64,000 bases of DNA from Eublepharis macularius (GCF_028583425.1 NC_072800.1:12289001-12353000), one strand, 5' to 3'; shown: positions 10,511 through 23,871, counted from the stretch's first letter. Notes: a model not told the origin generated them from the letters alone. Made by a program: numbers and translations.

Positions 10511-10598
10511 CAGTGCAATCCTATGGAGAGTTACTCCAGTCTAAGGCCATTGACTTCAATGGGCTTAGACTGGAGTAACTCTCCATAGGATTGCACTG
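10511..10598. mobile_element. 88-bp family T MITE, near-perfect hairpin
   Basis: The element is flanked by TTA at 10508-10510 and 10599-10601. It starts CAGTGCAATCCTATGG and ends with the inverse. The two arms of about 44 bp (flank base included) pair with a single mismatch and a spacer of about one base. A 3-bp TTA/TAA duplication and palindromic structure fit a PIF/Harbinger-type MITE, though I infer the superfamily only from the duplication. This is the best-preserved of at least seven copies in the window. Confidence 0.8.
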
Positions 10599-10764
10599 TT
10601 AGTCTTGGCTTCCTCCTACGATCATCTGCAATATGTGGGAAACTACACTGAGCTGCTTTTGCAGGGTTGTTGTAAGGGCTGCTGAGATAATTTATCTGAA
10701 ACAATTTGAGCACTGGAAAGTAACGATATTCCTTAATGGAGAAAACAACAACTGTAATAATACT

Positions 10765-11003
10765 AGATTTATATACCGCCCTTCAGGACAACTTAATGGC
10801 CACTCAGAGCGGTTTACAAAGTGCGTTATTATTATCTTAACGAGAATCACCCTGTGAGGTGGGTAGGGCTGAGAGAGCTCTGAAAGAGCTGTGACTGACC
10901 CAAGGTCACCCAGCTGGCTTCAAGCGGAGGAGTGGGGAATCAAACCCGGCTCTCCAGATTAGAATCCTGCCGCTCTTAACCACTACACCGAACTGGCTGT
11001 CTC
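10765..11003 (-). mobile_element. tRNA-derived SINE (Sauria-type)
   Basis: On the minus strand it begins AGCCAGTTCGGTGTAGTGG with an A-box-like TAGTGGTTAAGAG and a B-box-like GGTTTGATTCCCC. It continues with the conserved GCCAGCTGGGTGACCTTGGG and CTCACAGGGTGATT blocks, and ends in GGGCGGTATATAAAT with a TTG/TTA-rich tail. The window has six copies of this family. The open frame across it is not a gene. Confidence 0.85.
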
Positions 11004-11289
11004 ACAAGCAGAGCCAGTGAGGTGTTCGATTCCAAGTGTAGGACTGTGATCAGGAAGGCCCATCTTACACGTGAGCTTGGGCCAGTCACTCTCTCTAACT
11101 TAGCCTACCATGCAGGGTTGTTGTGGAGATAAAATGAAGAAAAGAGAATCACATACTGTGCCCTGAGCTCCCTGGAGAAAGGGAAGGATGAGTAAGTGGT
11201 AGGTCAATCCTCGCCCTCCTTATTATTATTAATACGCCATAGGTTCCGAAGTTGGTTGGTTAATTTATTTTGCACAGTGTATGCCTACA

Positions 11290-11374
11290 CCGCAACCTGT
11301 GCTGAGTTACTCCAGTCTAAACTCTTTGAACTCGATGTGCTTAGGCTGGATTCACTCAGCATCGGATTGCGCTG
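11290..11374. mobile_element. Family T MITE, diverged
   Basis: Contains GAGTTACTCCAGTCTAAACTC on the left and the inverse half TTAGGCTGGATTCACTC on the right, with GGATTGCGCTG at the right end. The left terminus is eroded. Confidence 0.5.
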
Positions 11375-12196
11375 TCAGAGTTTAAGATGGGGAGGCACAC
11401 AATTTTTTGCGGTAGACTGTTCTCAATATTGAAACGTCAATGACGAAAGAGCACAGTTCACCAGGACTTCTCCTGTGCATGCGCTATTGCAATGAATAAG
11501 AGCCACGCATGCAGCCATTCGTTGCTGTAGGACTTGCACGGGGGAACTTGTGGATGGCTTCTGCTAGATGATGATCTTGCTTCTGCTGAAAGGAATGGGT
11601 GCCTTCCTATGGCCTATAGTAGCATTTAGTAATATTGCCTATTGTTTTTAGTACTAGTTTAATCTGTATGTTATGCAATAATACAATTGCAGTACAATTT
11701 CTACAGTGTCAGTGGCCAAATTCCATGCCTATATTGTTCCTCCTCCATTATAGTTTTCTATGACAAGGATTTGGTCCTGTATTATAAAAAAAAATTCCCA
11801 AATCTTATCTGCAGTTTTCAGGATATGATATAATGTTATTTTACATATATAAAAATGCGCAATAGCATTTAAATTTTTTATTTATACAAACATCCCTTTT
11901 GTGCAAAAAATCTTTCTATTTTTTGATGTTTCAAAATACTACAGTATCTGTTTTGGTAATCTTTACAAAATCAGTCTTGTGAGCTAAATTTTTAAAAAAA
12001 ACTGCTTGCAAAATATTCCATAAACCTTTGAAGGAACAAAACCTGAACATGATTTGGCAACTTTGGGGCAGTTTTAAATCTGATTGATTTCAGTGGCATC
12101 TGAACAGTTTGCTTAATTGAAAAAACTGACTTGAAAAGAGTTTAACTTTTGGTTGATCGTGTTACTTTCATTTCTGTATTGTTCTGAATTCTGGCT

Positions 12197-12281
12197 CCAG
12201 TCCTAGGGATGCTTTCCTGGGAGTAAACCCCAAATGAATTACATGGGTCTTTGTTCTGAGTAGACCTGCTTAGATTGCACC
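12197..12281. mobile_element. Family T MITE, diverged
   Basis: Left half AGTCCTAGGGATGC plus CCTGGGAGTAAACCCC, right half GAGTAGACCTGCTTAGATTGCA: the same inverted layout as the other copies. No clear target duplication. Confidence 0.5.
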
Positions 12282-12902
12282 CTCTGGCTCTTAAAAAAAT
12301 TGCCTGGTATATTTATATTTTGTGTGTATATATGTGTATGTGTATGTACACACACTATATATATATATACACTTATTTCCATGTCCATCTTTTAAAGATG
12401 TTTTTATCTATCTTAGTGATTTGCTTTTCTAAATTTTTTAATTTTCTTTTTGCTGATTCTAACTATGAATGAAATCAATTTATTTTGATATCTAGCAATA
12501 AGGATAGCAAAACAATCACTCTTCAGAATTTTGATTTTATTTTAATAAGGTCAGTACTAATCAGGGGAATGAACCAAGTAGAAAATTGTTCCCAAAGGAA
12601 CATTAAAAGCCAAGCTAATCTAATCCCCAAAGGTATGATACAACGACCTGGTAATTTCAGATATGATTTTATCAGTTAGGAACTGGCTGTCTTCTGAGCC
12701 TGGCTTTGGAACCATCCTGGATGATTTTCATTGTCAGTAGCTAACACTAATAAAATTGTTTTTTCCTGGAGGCTACTGTGTTAGGAAATTAATTTTATCT
12801 AATTATACGAATTGCACTGTCGCTTCTCACGTGGTAATTAAAATGCAACTTGTCAGGACCCAGCTCCTCACGTTGACTCTTTTCTGCATTGTGTTTCTCT
12901 AG

Positions 12903-14379
<1,477 letters not shown>

Positions 14380-14552
14380 TTGTCCGCACTGACAGTTTAA
14401 AAGGACGACGAGGCCGGCTGCCCTCCAAACCAAAGAGCCCGTTACAGCAGGATCCACCCCAGCCCTCCCCACCGTCTCCTCCCGCCAGCATGCTCAGTGC
14501 CCTCATGCGAGCTTTGTCCGATTCTGCACCCCGAGAGCTTGACTACTCCAGG
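14380..14552 (+). CDS. NR4A3 coding exon 3: DNA-binding C-terminal extension and hinge
   Basis: This 173-bp exon encodes the rest of codon 349 to residue 406. It begins [20 protein letters not shown], which contains the RGR A-box that contacts the minor groove upstream of the NBRE half-site. It continues with a Pro/Ser-rich hinge ([11 protein letters not shown]) and ends [14 protein letters not shown]. The donor AGG|GTAGGT is a codon boundary. Only the region after GTAGGT is intronic, so the longer open frame across the donor is not real. Confidence 0.97.
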
Positions 14553-16917
14553 GTAGGTTTTGTGCTTTTCTGCACGTGAGTGGCGTCTATTTGATTCGTC
14601 TGTGGGTGCTGCAGGTAGAGAAAATGATCCATTTTTCTCTCTTGTGACGTTGTCTCAGCCTCGTGCTCAGATTGTGGGGACCGCGCCAGATGTTGTCGGG
14701 AGTTCTGCCGTGGTTTTGAAGCACGGCAATTCCATTTTTCCCCCAGGGGTTGGCCAAAGCAAAGAGGAAGGTGTTTCATGCATGGCTCCGTAATATACAG
14801 TATGGAAACAAGAATGCAGCCACTTCAGAGTCTTGGTGATCTTTTATACAATTATTTTGCCTTCGGGTTCAGTATAAGGCTATGATCCTTTTTTACTGGA
14901 AATTTCTTCTGAGTAAACGTGCAGTGGCTCAAGCTGCAATCCCCTGCCTTGTAAAGCAGAAATAAATCCCATGAAAGCCGGTTAGTTTATATTGTTCAGA
15001 ATGAAGTGTATGGAGTTTGACTTCAGGTCTTCCACAAAACCAGTAAGCACTCGGGGACCCCAGTCTCGTCAACAAAAGTTGAGATGTTGCTTGAGCTTTC
15101 ACCGAAGTCAGTACTGAGACCATAAAGGCTGGAAAATGTAACATTGTTCTGAAATAGGAAAGTTCTTTCCCTCTGAATGCAAAGATATTTCCTGATTTAG
15201 CAAATCTCTCGCTTTGCATTTTTATTGGAACTCTTGTTTTTTGTCTGTTGATTTTATTTAAAATGTGGATGCAGTGTTTGGTAATTTGGAGCACTGAAGT
15301 ATAAATATTTTCACTTGACCTTTTAATATAATATTTATTAAAAGAGCATTAGAGATAAAAGAAAAGGGAGTCCCCCTATTCTAATATTTCCTAAGTTCAA
15401 GAAAATTCTATAGGATCTATTTCTAAGTAAGCTTATGGCAGGCAATGCACTAGATATATTTGTATTTATATATTTATTCGTTCACCATGACTCATTTAAC
15501 CTGTTTTAGTCCAGCTTCTATTCATTTCAGCGAAACACATGCAAAAGTTCTTGGTGAATACTGTTCTTATTCCAGAGTAATTCAGAATTTAGCATTTTAG
15601 ATTTCACTGGGACATCCGGAGTTCTGTTGTCCCAGTCTAAGTGGCTTTTGTTGATTTCAGCCTAATTTTGCATGCCTGTGTTGCCAGGGAAATTAACCCA
15701 TATGCACAGTGAATCTAGGGAAATGAGTAAGGATACCATATGTGCTTAGGTTTTAAATAGTAACATGGAAGTCTATAGATTTTATGCAAAGTGTTCTTGA
15801 AAAAAAGTCTTGTTACGGGTTCTGAAATTGCCAAGAAAATCTATAGAACAACTAGGCAGAATAAATTCAAATTCTGCTTGATTATCATTTGTTATACCAA
15901 AATGATGAACCTTAACGGTAAAGAAATAGAGAGAGACTATGAAAAAGTGAAATTTTAAGCTGTAGTTCACGGTTCCAAGTCTTCTTTCTGGTTGCTGAAG
16001 ATTAGAACTTTTTAAAAAAATTAAATTTAATCAAGCTTCATGCAAAATATGACTATAGTAGTGACAGCTCTACACATAAGCGCCTATTAAAAGTTTCCAA
16101 ATATCTAAAAGTTCGTGCACAATTGTTGTCTATATGCCCTACGTTCAAATATTGGTAAAGTTGTAAGGTCCTCAGTCTACTGAATTATGGAAAGTGGGCA
16201 TTTGCCTCTCCCATGCTGTAATATGAGATATCAGCTATAGTATAAGGGCACGGAGAGTCAATTGAGGACTAATACTCGAGGTTTACCTTAGTTTATAAAC
16301 TTTAGTAAGAAACACTGCTTTAGTAGTGTTGGAAACCCACTTTGCAAACTGGTCTATTTATTGTAAATAATTGAGGGAGAAATATAATAATTTTATTTAG
16401 GTGACATGCTCTACTTTGCCTAGTTCTAAAGATGTGCTAGATAAACATAGGTATGCAAAGTCATACCCAAGTCTTTCAATGTGTTTTACAGGCAGCTTTG
16501 CCAGTTCATAATAACTGGGTCACCCCTGTGCAGAAAAGCACAGTATACATAAACTAAACATTAGGCTTCCTAATTTGGATTATTTTGACTTGTTGATACT
16601 CTGTGTTTTAGAGCGGGTATTAATTTACCAGCCCATAGTAACTGTATATTTAGAAACCTGATTTCAAAAAGCAGTCGCTAGGAGGAGACTCTTTAAAGGG
16701 CATCAGCCTAATTCGGGTCTCCCACCTGTTTTTTGCGCTGGTGCAATTCCTCTTCAGACACGAGCTGTGCAAGGGACATGTGAGCCAATCCTCAGATGTT
16801 AAAATTCTCTGTTCAAGCAAACCCCAGTCTGATTTCAGGGGAAATTCTGCTCGTTCGGTGATTTGGGGTTGAGGGAATAAAAAATAAAGCAAATAGCAGA
16901 GCTCTCTTTAGAACCAA

Positions 16918-17144
16918 GGTTATAGATCCACAAGAGTTAGCCGTGTTGGTCTGTAGTTGCAAAATAGTAAAGAGTCCAGGAGCACCTTTAAGACTAACCA
17001 ACCTTATTGTAGCATAAGCTTTCGAGAACCACAGCTCTCTTTGTGAGATGCATCGATGCATCTGACGAAGAGAGCTGTGGTTCTCGAAAGCTTATGCTAC
17101 AATAAAGTTGGTGAGTCTTAAAGGTGCTGCAGGCCTCTTTACTA
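16918..17144. mobile_element. Family P palindromic element with 13-bp target duplication
   Basis: Flanked by TCTTTAGAACCAA at 16905-16917 and 17145-17157, an exact 13-bp match. It begins GGTTATAGATCCACAAGAG then GTTAGCCGTGTTGGTCTG. The left arm (to about 17045) and the right arm (from about 17055) are inverted copies around GATGCATCGATGCATC. Each arm includes TTCTCGAAAGCTTATGCTAC and GTCTTAAAGGTGCT (in the right-arm direction). A variable-length duplication of this size suggests integration by target-primed reverse transcription rather than by a cut-and-paste transposase. Confidence 0.75.
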
Positions 17145-17378
17145 TCTTTAGAACCAAATGAGACGTTATGTAGGAAACATAGATTTCCAACTCTGTCAGT
17201 GCCTCCCAAGAGGAGCTGGAGGGGCATTTGCAAGGCAGAATCAGAAGGGGAGGGGTGTTTAACCCTCTCTTTGCTGGCTGTTTGTCTCTTATCAATGCCT
17301 GCTCCCCCAGCTGGGCTCCAAAATCCAGGGGGTGGCATGTTCAGGGAAGAGTTGGCAGGAGGCAGAGGTTGAGCACAT

Positions 17379-17495
17379 TTTCTTCTCTGAAACACCGTTC
17401 TGTGCCTGATGAGGGGACCTTTGACTGTCTAACACTTACACGCTGGGAATTTTGTTGGTCTTTAAGGGGCTACTGGACTCAAATCTTGCTGTTTT
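17379..17495 (+). repeat. Family P fragment, single arm
   Basis: Carries CCTGATGAGGGGACCTTTGA, TTGTTGGTCTTTAAGGGGC and TACTGGACTCAAATCTTGCTG in the right-arm order of family P. No opposite arm is present. Confidence 0.55.
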
Positions 17496-17849
17496 ATGCC
17501 TATATTTCCTGCTGGGATGATATGACACACTTACGGAGATAATGTCTACTAACTCTTTTACACAACAGTCAAGTCAAATACTCTTCATTTCTTTAGCCCA
17601 GTAGAAAATATCCCTGGGACTGATTAGGGACTATCAAACATGGCTAACACAGTGATTTGGGAACTAAGCTGGCCTCTAGTTTCATTTCGAAACAATTCGT
17701 ATTTTTTAAAATTACAAAAGGAACTCGTGGAGGGCTTGAGATGAGAGAGATCAAACAGGTACAGGGGTGGGGTCATATATGCCAGAGTTCTTGATGGCCC
17801 CTTGAGGGGTTAACTCGGCTATTTCCCTGGTTGAAAATGGCACCTCTGA

Positions 17850-17934
17850 CCTGATCCTAAGCAGAGTCACTCCAGTCTAAGCCTGTTGATTTCAACTGGC
17901 TTAGACTGGTGTAAGTCTTCTTAGGATAGCGCTG
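17850..17934. mobile_element. Family T MITE
   Basis: Inverted halves CCTAAGCAGAGTCACTCCAG / TCTAAGCC and GGCTTAGACTGG / CTTCTTAGGATAGCGCTG, with TAA directly after the right end. The left TTA has decayed. Confidence 0.65.
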
Positions 17935-18701
17935 TAAGTCCCTGACAGGAAAAGAAGGTGGCATCCTTGGATCTTTTTCCCTGCTTGGGCTTAAAACAGC
18001 TCACAGAGGCTATTTTTTATTAGAGGATTGCCAGGAGGGAGAGTTAACCCTCCCCTTTTCCCACGCCATCACGCTGATTCAGGTCAGGCCTCCCCCTAGC
18101 TTTTTACCGGGGCTAAATGGCACGTGAGCAGAGCGCTCCTCTAGGGAGTCACTCCAGTCAAAGCCCATCAAAACGAGTCCCTGAGGAGTCGGCGTGCCCT
18201 GTTGGAGTTTCAGCCACTTTTTATGGTGTTTGGTCCCGTTTGTGTGGTAGGAACCAAATTTTACAATTTCCCTTCTTTTCTTTTTTTTTAACCTTCATAG
18301 ACAACGAGGACGATAAATTATAGTATGCAATGCCGGAGGATTTTGAGCAGGTTTTTTTCCTTATCTTGTGAGTGGACCTAACCTAAGTAACGTTGGCAGG
18401 TTGCCGCCCAGAATTCTCTTTGCTAAAAGTGCCCGTGGAGCAAGAGACGCTGCTGCTGGCAGCAGTGGGTGCCAACTCTCCATTCCTCCCTGACTCTCAT
18501 TGTTCGGTCTCCTCCTCTGCCTACCATGTGGCAAAACTGAAGTTCTCCTTGCTTCGCAGTTGGAGGAGAAGGGACAGCAGTAGGACCTGGGAAGGTCTGG
18601 AAGGGAAGGCACTCGCCTCTTCCGGCAGTGACAATCAAATCCTGCCATTAACAGAAAGCTTAGATTTCCAGATTTCCTCTTGGAAGCTTCTGTGTTTTCA
18701 T

Positions 18702-18917
18702 CAGGGCTTTTTTTCTGAAAAGAGGTGGTGGAACTCAGTTGGTTGCCCTCGGAGAAAATGGTCACATGGCCGGTGGCCCCGCCCCCTGATCTCCAGACAG
18801 GGCAATCTCAACTCCCCTCTGTCTGGAGATCAGGGGGCGGGGGCCACCGGCCATGTGACCATTTTCAAGAGGTTCCGGAACTCCTTTCCACCGCGTTCCT
18901 GCTGAAAAAAAGCCCTG
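18702..18917. mobile_element. hAT-type snap-back MITE (family H) with 8-bp duplication
   Basis: Perfect 8-bp duplication GTTTTCAT at 18694-18701 and 18918-18925. Termini are CAGGGCTTTTTTTCTG and the inverse. The body is palindromic: AAATGGTCACATGGCCGGTG and CCCCGCCCCCTGATCTCCAGA are repeated in inverse in the right arm around CAACTCCCCTCTGTC. CAGGG...CCCTG ends with 8-bp duplications are hallmarks of hAT elements. No coding capacity. Confidence 0.85.
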
Positions 18918-20623
18918 GTTTTCATGGTATAATACCACTTTGCTTGCTTTCTGTGTTTTATCCTAGGGCAATAATGTAATGCTACTGGTTTTTTGAGTAG
19001 GATTGCCAATTGCCTGGAGGAAAAAAATGTCCTGCCCCTTTAATCGAGGCTTAACGGGGTGTTATTTACTAGGTAATGTTATTTACCTCCAGGCCCTTAA
19101 AAGCTTCACCTGCCCATTTCCACACATGAAGCCTTTATTAAAGGGACTGGACATTTTTCTCTTGGCATGTTGGCAACTCTGGTTTGGGGAATTATTGCAG
19201 GTTGCTCAATTAAAACATTTCTTTTAATAACATTCCCCTGCCTTTGCTCCCGCCCGTTTCCATATTCAGCTGGTACCCTGGCACGCAGACCGATACATGG
19301 ATCATTCATTATACATTACTTGCTTAAGATTTATCGCCAGAGAGGCGAGTGTTGGGAAGTTGGCTGGGATCACACAGAAGCTTTGCTTATGAGGAAGTGT
19401 GTCCGCACATCCTATTTCCATGGCACTGTTTGCTTCTCTCCCATCTTCTGCATCAGCAGGAAGAGATAGGCCTGCCAAACGAACAGGAGCCAGGAAAAAA
19501 ACCCTCTCCTTGAATTCTAGTGAAACTGGGAGAGTGGGTGATAAGAAAGGACTTTGTCCAAAATTCTCAAAGAGGGAAGTAAGCAGAGTTTGGTATATCA
19601 GCATGGCAGCAGTGTTTAATTAATTGGTCAGATTAATGGGTGAAAATACTTTGATCAGTGAATAAGATCCCATGTGAAATTGTGGAGACCACAATCAGCA
19701 AAGCAAAGTATGTTCTTTTTTTCCCTCCTTCCAAACAGTCCCTTAAATTCATATGCGACTGGATGCAGTTTTCATTGAATGATTAATGTCTTCAAACTCA
19801 TGGGTCTGATCAACTAACATTGACTGGGTGGCAGTCCCACCGACCAGGTGTACACTACCCAGAGACTCTGCATGTACTTGAAAATATACTTGGATGCCTT
19901 TGGATTCCTAAAAGTAGCTCTTATAGACCATTTGGCAAACATTTACCCTTACCTGACTTATAAAGAAATGTGGGCCACTAACAATTATAATCTAAAAATA
20001 GATTTTTGGTGGTCCCAGTGAATTAAACCAATGAAGTAGGATTTACCCATTCAGTTAATATTTTCTTGTTCCTTTTTAGTGTTGTTCAGTGTTTTGGTTA
20101 GGCATGTTGTAATTTCAACAGATACATTGTACGGTGTGTAGTGTACAAATTTTAACCTCCAAGGAAGGCCTCTTGGCTGAAACACATTTAGTTTTGGTAT
20201 ACATGTATTTTATGCCATAAATGATTGTGCCTGGTCCTAGGAAAGATTCCTGCGAAAGCGTGACATCCCCATGTATATAAGTGTAATTATTTTTAAAAAA
20301 TTATACTAGGGGAAGGTACTTTGATATGTATCCCAAATTGATGGATTTTATTACGTGGTTTTTAATATTTATATTCAATTAAAGATTTGGTGATTGAATA
20401 ATTTTTTAGCCTTTTGGCGTACAGACCTTGATATTATCACACACAAGGTTTCTTCTTTTTTCAACCTTCTTGGTTACCTGGTTTTTGCTGGGTTAAAACT
20501 ATTTCCCCCTTTTGGTTTTATACCTGAAAATGCTTCAAGGCAACGTGAGACGATGCAGCCGCCTCACCTCCTCTATAGCTGCCTCTGCTGCAACTTGCAT
20601 GGTTCTAGTTTGGCCTCACAATA

Positions 20624-20883
20624 ATAACAACAACAATAAAAACATTTGATTTATATACCGCCCTTCCGGACAACTTAATGCCCACTCAGAGCGGTTTACC
20701 AAGTTTATTATTATCCCCACAACAACAGTCACCCTGTGAGGGGGGTGGGGCCGAGAGAGCTCTGAGAGAGCTGTGACTGACCCAAGGTCGCCCAGCTGGC
20801 TCCAAGCGGAGGAGGGGGAAATCAAACCCAGCTCTCCAGATTAGGCTCCCGCCACTCTTAACCACTGCACCAAACTGGCTAGG
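20624..20883 (-). mobile_element. tRNA-derived SINE (Sauria-type)
   Basis: Minus-strand copy. It ends at 20883 with AGCCAGTTTGGTGCAGTGG and has a B-box-like GGTTTGATTTCCCC (one G-to-A class change), GCCAGCTGGG and CTCACAGGGTGACT, then GGGCGGTATATAAATCAAATG and a TTGTTGTTATTATT tail. Confidence 0.85.
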
Positions 20884-21644
20884 CAGAGGTTGGGTGGGAG
20901 AAGATGTGCAGAAAGATCCGCGAAGAAGTGGAGCAGGAGACAGACTTGGAGCTTTCAAAAGGGCTGTCGTTTCATGAATCACTCATGGGCAGAGGAGCTC
21001 TCTCAGTGTTTCTGGGATGGGGTCTCGAATCACTGCCCCCCACCCCACCACTGGGGTCAAGCAAGACACAGCTCTTAGTCTGCGCAGGGTTGGCGGGAGC
21101 CTCTGCTGCAGCCGGAAGCTGGTTGCCCTGGCCTCTGCTGCAGGCCCCAAACTGGGCAAGCAAGAGTGGCGGCGGCGGCGGCGGCAAGAGGGGAGCAGGG
21201 GCCTGTGGACAGTTCGGGGCGGGGCGGGGGGGCGCTATCATGGGGCCGGGGCAGCTGCCCCAGCTGCCCACTGGCTAAGATTTTCCCTGTTTGAACCAAT
21301 GGTGTTGGAAGTCATTGCAACGACATTTTACTGTTATTCACTTGCTTGGGTTCCAGGTGTGATAGTTCAAAGCTATTTCCCTCCCCTTCCCAGTGACATG
21401 CCTAATTAAATCTAGAGGTGAACATGAATGCTACTCGTAGAATTGCCTCTCTTTTCAGTTATGTTCAGGGAAGTTTGCATGGTTGGGAGTGAGTATGCCT
21501 TAGTCAAAAGTTCCTGCCTTAAGTAATGTGATTAAAGTTGGCAAGTACCCTTTTCCTTGCAAAAAATTCTCCTTCCCTGCTCTTTTCCCCCTGCCATGGA
21601 AGACTTAGCAATAATTTTTCCCCAGTGTGGGTAAAAGCATCTGG

Positions 21645-22335
21645 GAGCAGGGCTGGTGCCAGCATTTCTGGCGCCTGAGGCCAGATGCATGTCCCCGCAT
21701 GTGCACACACCTAGACTGCGTGATGACATCACTGCGCATGATGTCATCATGCAGGGCGTACTGCTGCGAGCCGGCTGCCCCACTGGCAAGGCAGGCAGCT
21801 GGGACAACATGTGGGTGGCCTCCCAGCCCTCCCGCTCAGTTGCCCCGCACCACCCCAATCGCCTGCTGTGCCTGGCTAGCCCACAGCTGTGTGCTGGCGG
21901 CAGCATGGGGCAACAGAGCGGGAGGGCTGGGAGGCTGCCCGCTCAGTTGGTCCACACTGCCACTGCCAGCCTACACTCCTGGCCAGGCACAGCAGCTGTG
22001 GGCCAGGCGCGGCAGGCGGCTGGGGCGGTGCACGTGTGCCCTCCCAGCCCTCCCACTCAGTTGCTCCATGCGCCACCCCAGCCGCCTGGCCCGCAGCTAC
22101 TGCGCCTGGCCAGGAGCGCGTGCTGGCAGCAGTGGCAGCACAGGGGAGCTGAGCGGGAGGGCTGGGAGGCTGCAGCAGCTCAGCTGTAGGCCAGGTGCGA
22201 CAGGCGGCTGAGGTGGCATGCGGGCAGCTTCCCAGCCTGCCCGCTTAGCCACCAGCGCTGCCGCTGCCAGCTCCGCAGCACGCCCCCACCCCCGGTCAGT
22301 GTTCGAGGCGGCTGCCGGCACCACCTCCGTGGACA
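21645..22335. repeat. GC-rich repeat with internally repeated units
   Basis: Starts GCAGGGCTGGTGCCAGCATTTC. The body repeats near-identical blocks such as CCCTCCCGCTCAGTTGCCCC / CCCTCCCACTCAGTTGCTCC / CTGCCCGCTCAGTTGGTCC and GGGAGGGCTGGGAGGCTGC, in both orientations. A short palindrome TGATGACATCACTGCGCATG / ATGTCATCA lies near the start. Open frames on both strands through it reflect repeated GC-rich units and not proteins. It is related at its start to 8452-8832. Confidence 0.5.
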
Positions 22336-23030
22336 CGTCGCCCCTCTCTGGGAGGGCAGTGGGAATTTGGGGGTAAAAAATGTATGAGGGAAAATCCGTC
22401 CCTACAGCTGCTAGTTGCAAACAGCAAAATGTCTTTGGGGCAAATCACAGAGCAAGGTTTCATGTTCAGTTCTGCCCGCTGAAAGATGGTTAATTGTGGG
22501 AAAGGGGGAAAGGATCACCACCCACTTATCCCCCAAAGTAGCTTGTGCCTCATCTGCCTTGCCACTGTTAGGCATAAACCTGGGTTCAGGAATCTCCATT
22601 CTCTACATGGGGCATTTCTGGAGTAAAAATGGCTTCCCTGGAGAAACTCGCATGGACCTTTCTCACAGAGGATGCTAATGGATGCCTGAGAGGAGAAGTC
22701 ACTTTTGTGACACACACAGAATCCAAACAGGATCACATGCAGACCCTGCAGAGGATGACACGTCATCACATTTTGAAAGCTGGAGCCGGACGGTTGGATC
22801 CAGCAGATTCATTCTGCCAGCAGCGACCAGGAGCCTTGGCCAGCACGAGAGGCCTCAGAGGAAAGCATCACTGCCAGGGAAAGGGGCCCCTGGCATGCCA
22901 CCCGGGCCGTTAATTAAAAAGCAGCTGCTTCTGTGGAACAATTGCCTCTGGGCTGAAACCCTGCGGGCCTGTCCCTCAGGGCGCACCTCTCCCACACCCT
23001 CGTCCATTTATATCTTACCTGGTAAAATAG

Positions 23031-23427
23031 TAGAAAAGAGCAACAGTCCAGTAGCACCTATAAGACTAACAAAATTTGTGGTAGTGTGTGAGTTTTCGTG
23101 AGTCACAGCTCCCTAGATACCCTACCACAAATTTAGTCTCATAGGTAGGGTTGCCAGCCTCCAGGTAGTGGCTGGAGATCTCCCAGAATTACAACTGGTC
23201 TCCAGGCCACAGAGATCAGTTCACCTGGAGAAAATGGCTACTTGGGGGGGGGGGACTCTATGGAATTATGCCATGCCAAGGTCCTTTCCCTCCCCAAACC
23301 CCACTTTCTCCAGGTTTCACCCCCCAGATCTCCAGGAATTTCCCAACTTGGAGCTGGCAACCCTACTCACAGGTGCTACTGGACTCTAGCTCTTTTCTAC
23401 TGCTACAGACAAACACGGCTACCCATC
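23031..23427. mobile_element. Family P element with 12-bp duplication, interrupted by a MITE
   Basis: CTGGTAAAATAG occurs at 23019-23030 and again at 23428-23439. The left arm (TAGAAAAGAGCAACAGTCC, ACCTATAAGACTAACAAA) and the right arm (TTTAGTCTCATAGG ... TGCTACTGGACTC, GCTACAGACAAACACGGCTA) belong to family P. The second arm is split by the element at 23146-23365. Confidence 0.75.
23146..23365. mobile_element. TAGGGTTGCC MITE nested in family P
   Basis: Termini TAGGGTTGCCAGC and the inverse GAGCTGGCAACCCTA, with 8-bp flanks CTCATAGG (23138-23145) and CTCACAGG (23366-23373) that differ at one base, as for a hAT-type insertion. The interior includes GGAGATCTCC and GGAGAAAATGGCTAC. Removing it rejoins the family P arm. 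Confidence 0.75.
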
Positions 23428-23689
23428 CTGGTAAAATAGATTTTTCAAGCACTACAAAATCCATATGAATCACCCAGAGAGGATAAGGGACAAACTGGGG
23501 TGAGGCATTTCAGGTTGTCCAGTGTCTTGTGCTGAGGCTGAGTGAAAATGAAAAAGTGAGGGAGCCTCAGTGCTAGTTAGGTGGCTGCCACACTGTACGT
23601 ACTCCATGGACAGGAGAACACCCAGTAGGAAACCCCTCTGAGTGTGTGTCCCCTTCGCCACCCCTCAGAGAAGACTCTGGAGAACAGCT

Positions 23690-23871
23690 TCTGATGACCC
23701 CAATCAAGCTAGACTGCAGAGATCAATTGCCCTGGAGAAAATGGCTGATTGGGAGGGTGGGCTCTGTGGCTTTATAACCTGCTGAAATCCCTCCCATCCT
23801 CAGACTTGGTCCCCCCCCCCCAGGTTCCACCCCAAATCTCCAGGAATTTCCCAAACCAGAGTTGGCAACCC
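23690..23871. mobile_element. TAGGGTTGCC MITE, partial
   Basis: Retains GCAGAGATCAATTGCCC, TGGAGAAAATGGCTGATTGG, the poly-C run and ATCTCCAGGAATTTCCCA, and the right terminus AGTTGGCAACCCTA. The left terminus is missing. Confidence 0.65.

Larger units (their letters stand above)
8340..12902 (+). other. NR4A3 intron between coding exons 1 and 2
   Basis: This 4.56-kb intron has donor GTAGGA and acceptor TTTCTCTAG. Identified contents are a GC-rich repeat at 8.45-8.83 kb, family T MITEs at 9826, 10511, 11290 and 12197, a foldback element at 10361 and a SINE at 10765. A degraded tRNA-SINE or MIR-like stretch may lie at about 10.17-10.32 kb. A short TG/TA-rich simple repeat lies at about 12.32-12.37 kb. 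Nothing was recognised in 8.87-9.82 or 11.4-12.19 kb. Confidence 0.7.

Noticed and set aside
16990-17130. Hammerhead-ribozyme-like core in family P (CTGACGA or CTGATGA, stem, CGAAAGC)
   Set aside because: The order CUGANGA-stem-GAAA-short stem is suggestive and would fit Penelope-like elements, but an extra A follows CUGANGA, helix I does not form with the flanking bases, and one arm lacks the motif. A covariance search for hammerhead types I and III would decide.
21627-22211. A 194-codon open frame rich in Cys, Ala and Trp
   Set aside because: It is composed of repeated GC-rich units with parallel open frames on both strands; no domain or exon signals.
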